A stretch of 8,380 bases of DNA. Source: JAKQHY01 sp034429475 (GTDB lineage: Bacteria > Chloroflexota > Anaerolineae > B4-G1 > SLSP01). Position 1 is the first letter of the stretch, and every line of letters starts with the position of its first letter. Positions 6,442-8,380 of this stretch are shown piece after piece. Made by a program: the position numbers and the translations under genes. The stretch spans positions 1-8,380 of the forward strand of contig DAOUGD010000195.1 in the NCBI GenBank assembly GCA_034429475.1, written 5' to 3'. The notes under the pieces were generated by a model, which made no database searches, had not been told where the DNA came from, and saw only the letters and a list, made by a program, of their open reading frames with translations.

Positions 6442-7323
6442 ATGAAGAAACTAAGGAGTCATCCAAAATTCAAGGTTTGGGCCGGCATTGTTTACGATTA
6501 TCTGTTGATCCTGATCGGTTCGTTGATCATCGCTGCCAACGTGCCGCTGTTTCTGACGCCCAACCACGTCGTCTCGACCGGCGTGACGGGCATCGGGATG
6601 GTGCTGCACTATGTGTGGCAGTGGCCCATCGGCCTGACGACATTCATCCTTAACGTTCCCCTACTGCTGGCGGGGATGCGGTGGGGCGGCGGGATCAAGC
6701 TCTTCCTCCGCACGATCTTCTCGGTCGTCGTGATGACGGTCGCCATAGACGTGTTCAGCCGCATCTTGCCGGGCATCCAGGGCGATCCCTTGCTGTACAC
6801 CCTATTCGGCGGCCTGTTGGACGGCGTGGGCATCGGCCTGGTATTGCGGGGGCGCGGCACGACCGGCGGCACGGACATCGTGGCGCAACTGCTGCGCCAT
6901 CATCGAGGGATTTCTTTCGGGCAAGTCATCATTCTGCTGAACGGCGTCATCTTGCTGGCGGCGGTTGCGGTGGTGGACATCGTGCCGGTGCTATACGCCC
7001 TGGTCATCAACTTCGTTTCCGGTCGCGTGGTGGACTTCGTGCAGGAAGGGGTGGCTTACGCGCGGGCTGTCGTGATTATCACCGCGCAACACGATACTGT
7101 GCGTCAAGCCATCCTGGAGGAGTTGAACCGGGGCGTCACCATCCTGGAAGCGCGCGGCGGATACACCCAGACTGAGCGACCGGCGCTCTATGCGGTTGTG
7201 CATCGTTCCCAGGTGACGCCGCTGAAGCGCATGATTGCCTCGTTAGATCCCAACGCTTTCGTAGTCGTCTCGGAGGCGCACGAGGTGTTGGGGGAGGGGT
7301 TTTACCCGATGGCGGCGGGGTAA
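6442..7323 (+). CDS. YitT family membrane protein with C-terminal DUF2179 domain
   Basis: The 293-residue protein has the standard architecture of the YitT/DUF161 family: about five to six membrane helices in the first 195 residues, then a soluble DUF2179 domain at about 220-285. The signature GTTGGTDI is at residues 139-146, and the first helix carries AANVPLFLTPN. The soluble part shows RGVTILEARGGYT and ALYAVVHRSQ, typical of the domain, which is thought to be cytoplasmic and possibly ligand-binding. The biochemical role of the family is not established; transport has been suggested. Length is normal. AAAGGA (6430-6435) lies 6 bases before the ATG, a good ribosome binding site. The strong terminator upstream implies its own promoter. 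It is convergent with the DUF1385 gene. Confidence 0.93.
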   Translation: MKKLRSHPKFKVWAGIVYDYLLILIGSLIIAANVPLFLTPNHVVSTGVTGIGMVLHYVWQWPIGLTTFILNVPLLLAGMRWGGGIKLFLRTIFSVVVMTVAIDVFSRILPGIQGDPLLYTLFGGLLDGVGIGLVLRGRGTTGGTDIVAQLLRHHRGISFGQVIILLNGVILLAAVAVVDIVPVLYALVINFVSGRVVDFVQEGVAYARAVVIITAQHDTVRQAILEELNRGVTILEARGGYTQTERPALYAVVHRSQVTPLKRMIASLDPNAFVVVSEAHEVLGEGFYPMAAG

Positions 7324-7333
7324 TCCTGTGGTA

Positions 7334-7386
7334 GAAACGTAAAACGTGAAACGTAAGGCTTTTACGTTTCACGTTTCACGGTTTAC
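7334..7386. repeat. Heptamer inverted repeat, copy 2, between convergent genes
   Basis: The left arm is GAAACGT, AAAACGT, GAAACGT (7334-7354). The right arm is CGTTTCA twice and a one-base-longer variant CGGTTTA (7365-7385), then G. Bases 7338-7356 and 7362-7380 pair over 19 positions with a single mismatch, leaving a 5-base loop GGCTT. It shares the core ACGTGAAACGT and GGCTTTTA with copy 1 at 1445-1512. Between two converging genes it could act as a bidirectional transcript end, but there is no clean T-run outside the stem in either direction. Confidence 0.82.
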
Positions 7387-7405
7387 GATCCCGCCTGAAG
7401 CAGTC

Positions 7406-8311
7406 TCAGATCAGTTCTTTCTCGCCCGCCAGCACCGTCTGCAATGCCGTGATGGCGACTTCCAGCATGGCGTTGTCCGGTTCGCGGGTGGTGAGTTTTT
7501 GCAGGGCCAGGTTGGGGACGATGAGGGCGTGGATCAGCGGGTTCTTCGCGTGCTTGCCGGTGAAGCGCAGCACCTCGTAGGCAATACCGGAGATCACCGG
7601 GATCAGGAGCAGCCGCGAGGCTATCCGAATCCACAAGTCGGGCTTGCCGAGGGGCGCGAAGACCAGAATAGAGATGAGCACGACCATCAGGAGGAAGGCC
7701 GTGCCGCAGCGGGCGTGCTGCCGCGAGTGCTTGCGCACATCTGCAACAGTGAGCGGATCGCCGGCCTCGTGCGCGTTAATCGTCATGTGCTCCGCGCCGT
7801 GATAGGCGAACACGCGTGCGATTTCGGCCATGCGGCCAATCGCGGCGATGTAGCCGATGAGCAGCGTCAGCCGGATCAATCCCTCGACGACGTTGAACAG
7901 CAGCGGCATGCTTTCGGGGATGAGCAGCCCGGCGACAAACGAAGGCAGCAGCATAAACAGCGCCATCCCAAACAGCAAGGAAACGCCGCCCATCACGACT
8001 TCCATGCCGGTGTTCATCTTGAATTCAGGGTCCTCCGCCTGGCCCACCAGCTCCGCCGAGAAGAACAGCGCCTTCATCCCCAGGCCGAGCGCGTCCCACA
8101 GCATCGGAATGCCGCGCAGGAAGGGGATTTTGCTGAACGGCCCGCGATAAAGCTGACTTGTCGGCTCTTGCTTGACGACAATTTCCCCCGTATCGGGGCG
8201 GCGCACGGCCATCGCCACCTGATACTTGCCGCGCATCATCACCCCTTCCATAATGGCTTGTCCGCCGTAAGACCAGCCGAGGGTTTTTCTTTCAAGTTTA
8301 TTTTCGTTCAT
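7406..8311 (-). CDS. DUF1385 membrane protein (YqhQ-like, predicted metal-dependent enzyme)
   Basis: The 301-residue product belongs to the DUF1385 family, which includes Bacillus subtilis YqhQ; the activity of the family is not established. The N-terminal signature GGQAIMEGVMMRG is at residues 16-28. Two central hydrophobic stretches (about 103-131 and 137-158) precede the second signature YHGAEHMTINAHEAG (170-184), whose His171, Glu174, His175 and His181 could bind a metal. A third conserved block, RQHARCGT, lies at 197-204 and is followed by further hydrophobic segments. Length is close to family members. The start is supported by AAGG on the minus strand (8321-8324) about nine bases upstream, and by the signature lying very near the N-terminus. 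The gene stands alone on the minus strand, and the edge repeat lies directly upstream of its ribosome binding site. Confidence 0.92.
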   Translation of the reverse strand: MNENKLERKTLGWSYGGQAIMEGVMMRGKYQVAMAVRRPDTGEIVVKQEPTSQLYRGPFSKIPFLRGIPMLWDALGLGMKALFFSAELVGQAEDPEFKMNTGMEVVMGGVSLLFGMALFMLLPSFVAGLLIPESMPLLFNVVEGLIRLTLLIGYIAAIGRMAEIARVFAYHGAEHMTINAHEAGDPLTVADVRKHSRQHARCGTAFLLMVVLISILVFAPLGKPDLWIRIASRLLLIPVISGIAYEVLRFTGKHAKNPLIHALIVPNLALQKLTTREPDNAMLEVAITALQTVLAGEKELI

Positions 8312-8328
8312 TATGATCTACCTTGTCA

Positions 8329-8380
8329 TAGGCCGCTAAAGCGGCGGATTAGAAAAGTGTTTTCGCGGGCGGTACACCGC
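8329..8380 (-). repeat. Edge repeat copy B, two short hairpins in the DUF1385 leader
   Basis: Read on the minus strand, this copy aligns to bases 1-54. It has a hairpin at 8369-8380 (GCGGT, loop GT, ACCGC), then a spacer with AACAC, then TAATCC and a perfect 6-bp stem at 8332-8345 (GCCGCT, loop TT, AGCGGC) and CCTA. Differences from copy A fall in the loops and the spacer, while both stems stay paired. It ends 4 bases before AAGG of the DUF1385 ribosome binding site, the same arrangement as copy A. The outer boundary is unknown because the window ends here. Confidence 0.75.

Noticed and set aside
1..8380. The whole window as a transposon bounded by about 53-base terminal inverted repeats
   Set aside because: There is no transposase, integrase or cargo-like gene inside, and the content is ordinary chromosomal genes. 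The inverted arrangement follows from two leader copies serving genes that point inward.
1..8380. A circular element suggested by the identical 12 bases at both ends
   Set aside because: Twelve shared bases of a near-palindromic hairpin are too few to imply circularity, and the adjacent sequence is inverted rather than continuing in the same direction.

Overview
The window reads as ordinary chromosomal DNA from a GC-rich bacterium (about 60% G+C by eye), most likely a member of the Chloroflexota, probably Anaerolineae-like. That placement is inferred from the style of the proteins: an Atg22-like MFS carrier, a YitT protein, a DUF1385 protein, a CAP-domain protein with a Pro/Thr-rich linker, and a carbohydrate-type solute-binding lipoprotein. 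It does not rest on a marker gene. There is no rRNA, tRNA, CRISPR array, transposase, phage gene or toxin module.

Layout. Bases 1-54 hold one copy of a dispersed repeat with two short hairpins, followed at once by a strong ribosome binding site and a UMF1/Atg22-family transporter (78-1391, +). The next 150 bases carry a good candidate promoter (1388-1414) and a heptamer-based inverted repeat (1445-1512). Four tightly packed + strand genes follow: a MurJ/MviN-type flippase (1542-3143), a solute-binding lipoprotein (3136-4398), an inositol-monophosphatase-family phosphatase (4395-5195) and a membrane-anchored CAP-domain protein (5207-6334). They overlap by 8 and 4 bases or are 11 bases apart, and the run ends in a textbook intrinsic terminator (6353-6387), so they look like one operon. 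A YitT-family membrane protein (6442-7323, +) faces a DUF1385 membrane protein (7406-8311, -). The 82 bases between them hold a second heptamer inverted repeat. Upstream of the DUF1385 gene, at the right edge of the window, is a second copy of the edge repeat in the opposite orientation.

How it fits together. The operon is envelope-flavoured: a lipid-carrier flippase homologue, a lipoprotein that may bind sugar, a cytoplasmic sugar- or inositol-phosphate phosphatase, and an exported anchored CAP protein. No common pathway is demonstrated. I found no convincing new multi-gene system. The points most worth a second look are the two intergenic repeat families (a 52-54 base element abutting ribosome binding sites, and a 7-base unit arranged as three copies facing three) and the MurJ homologue, which by my alignment lacks three of the five charged residues essential in the E. 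coli flippase. Both window edges lie inside the same repeat, so this may be a contig that broke at repeats.
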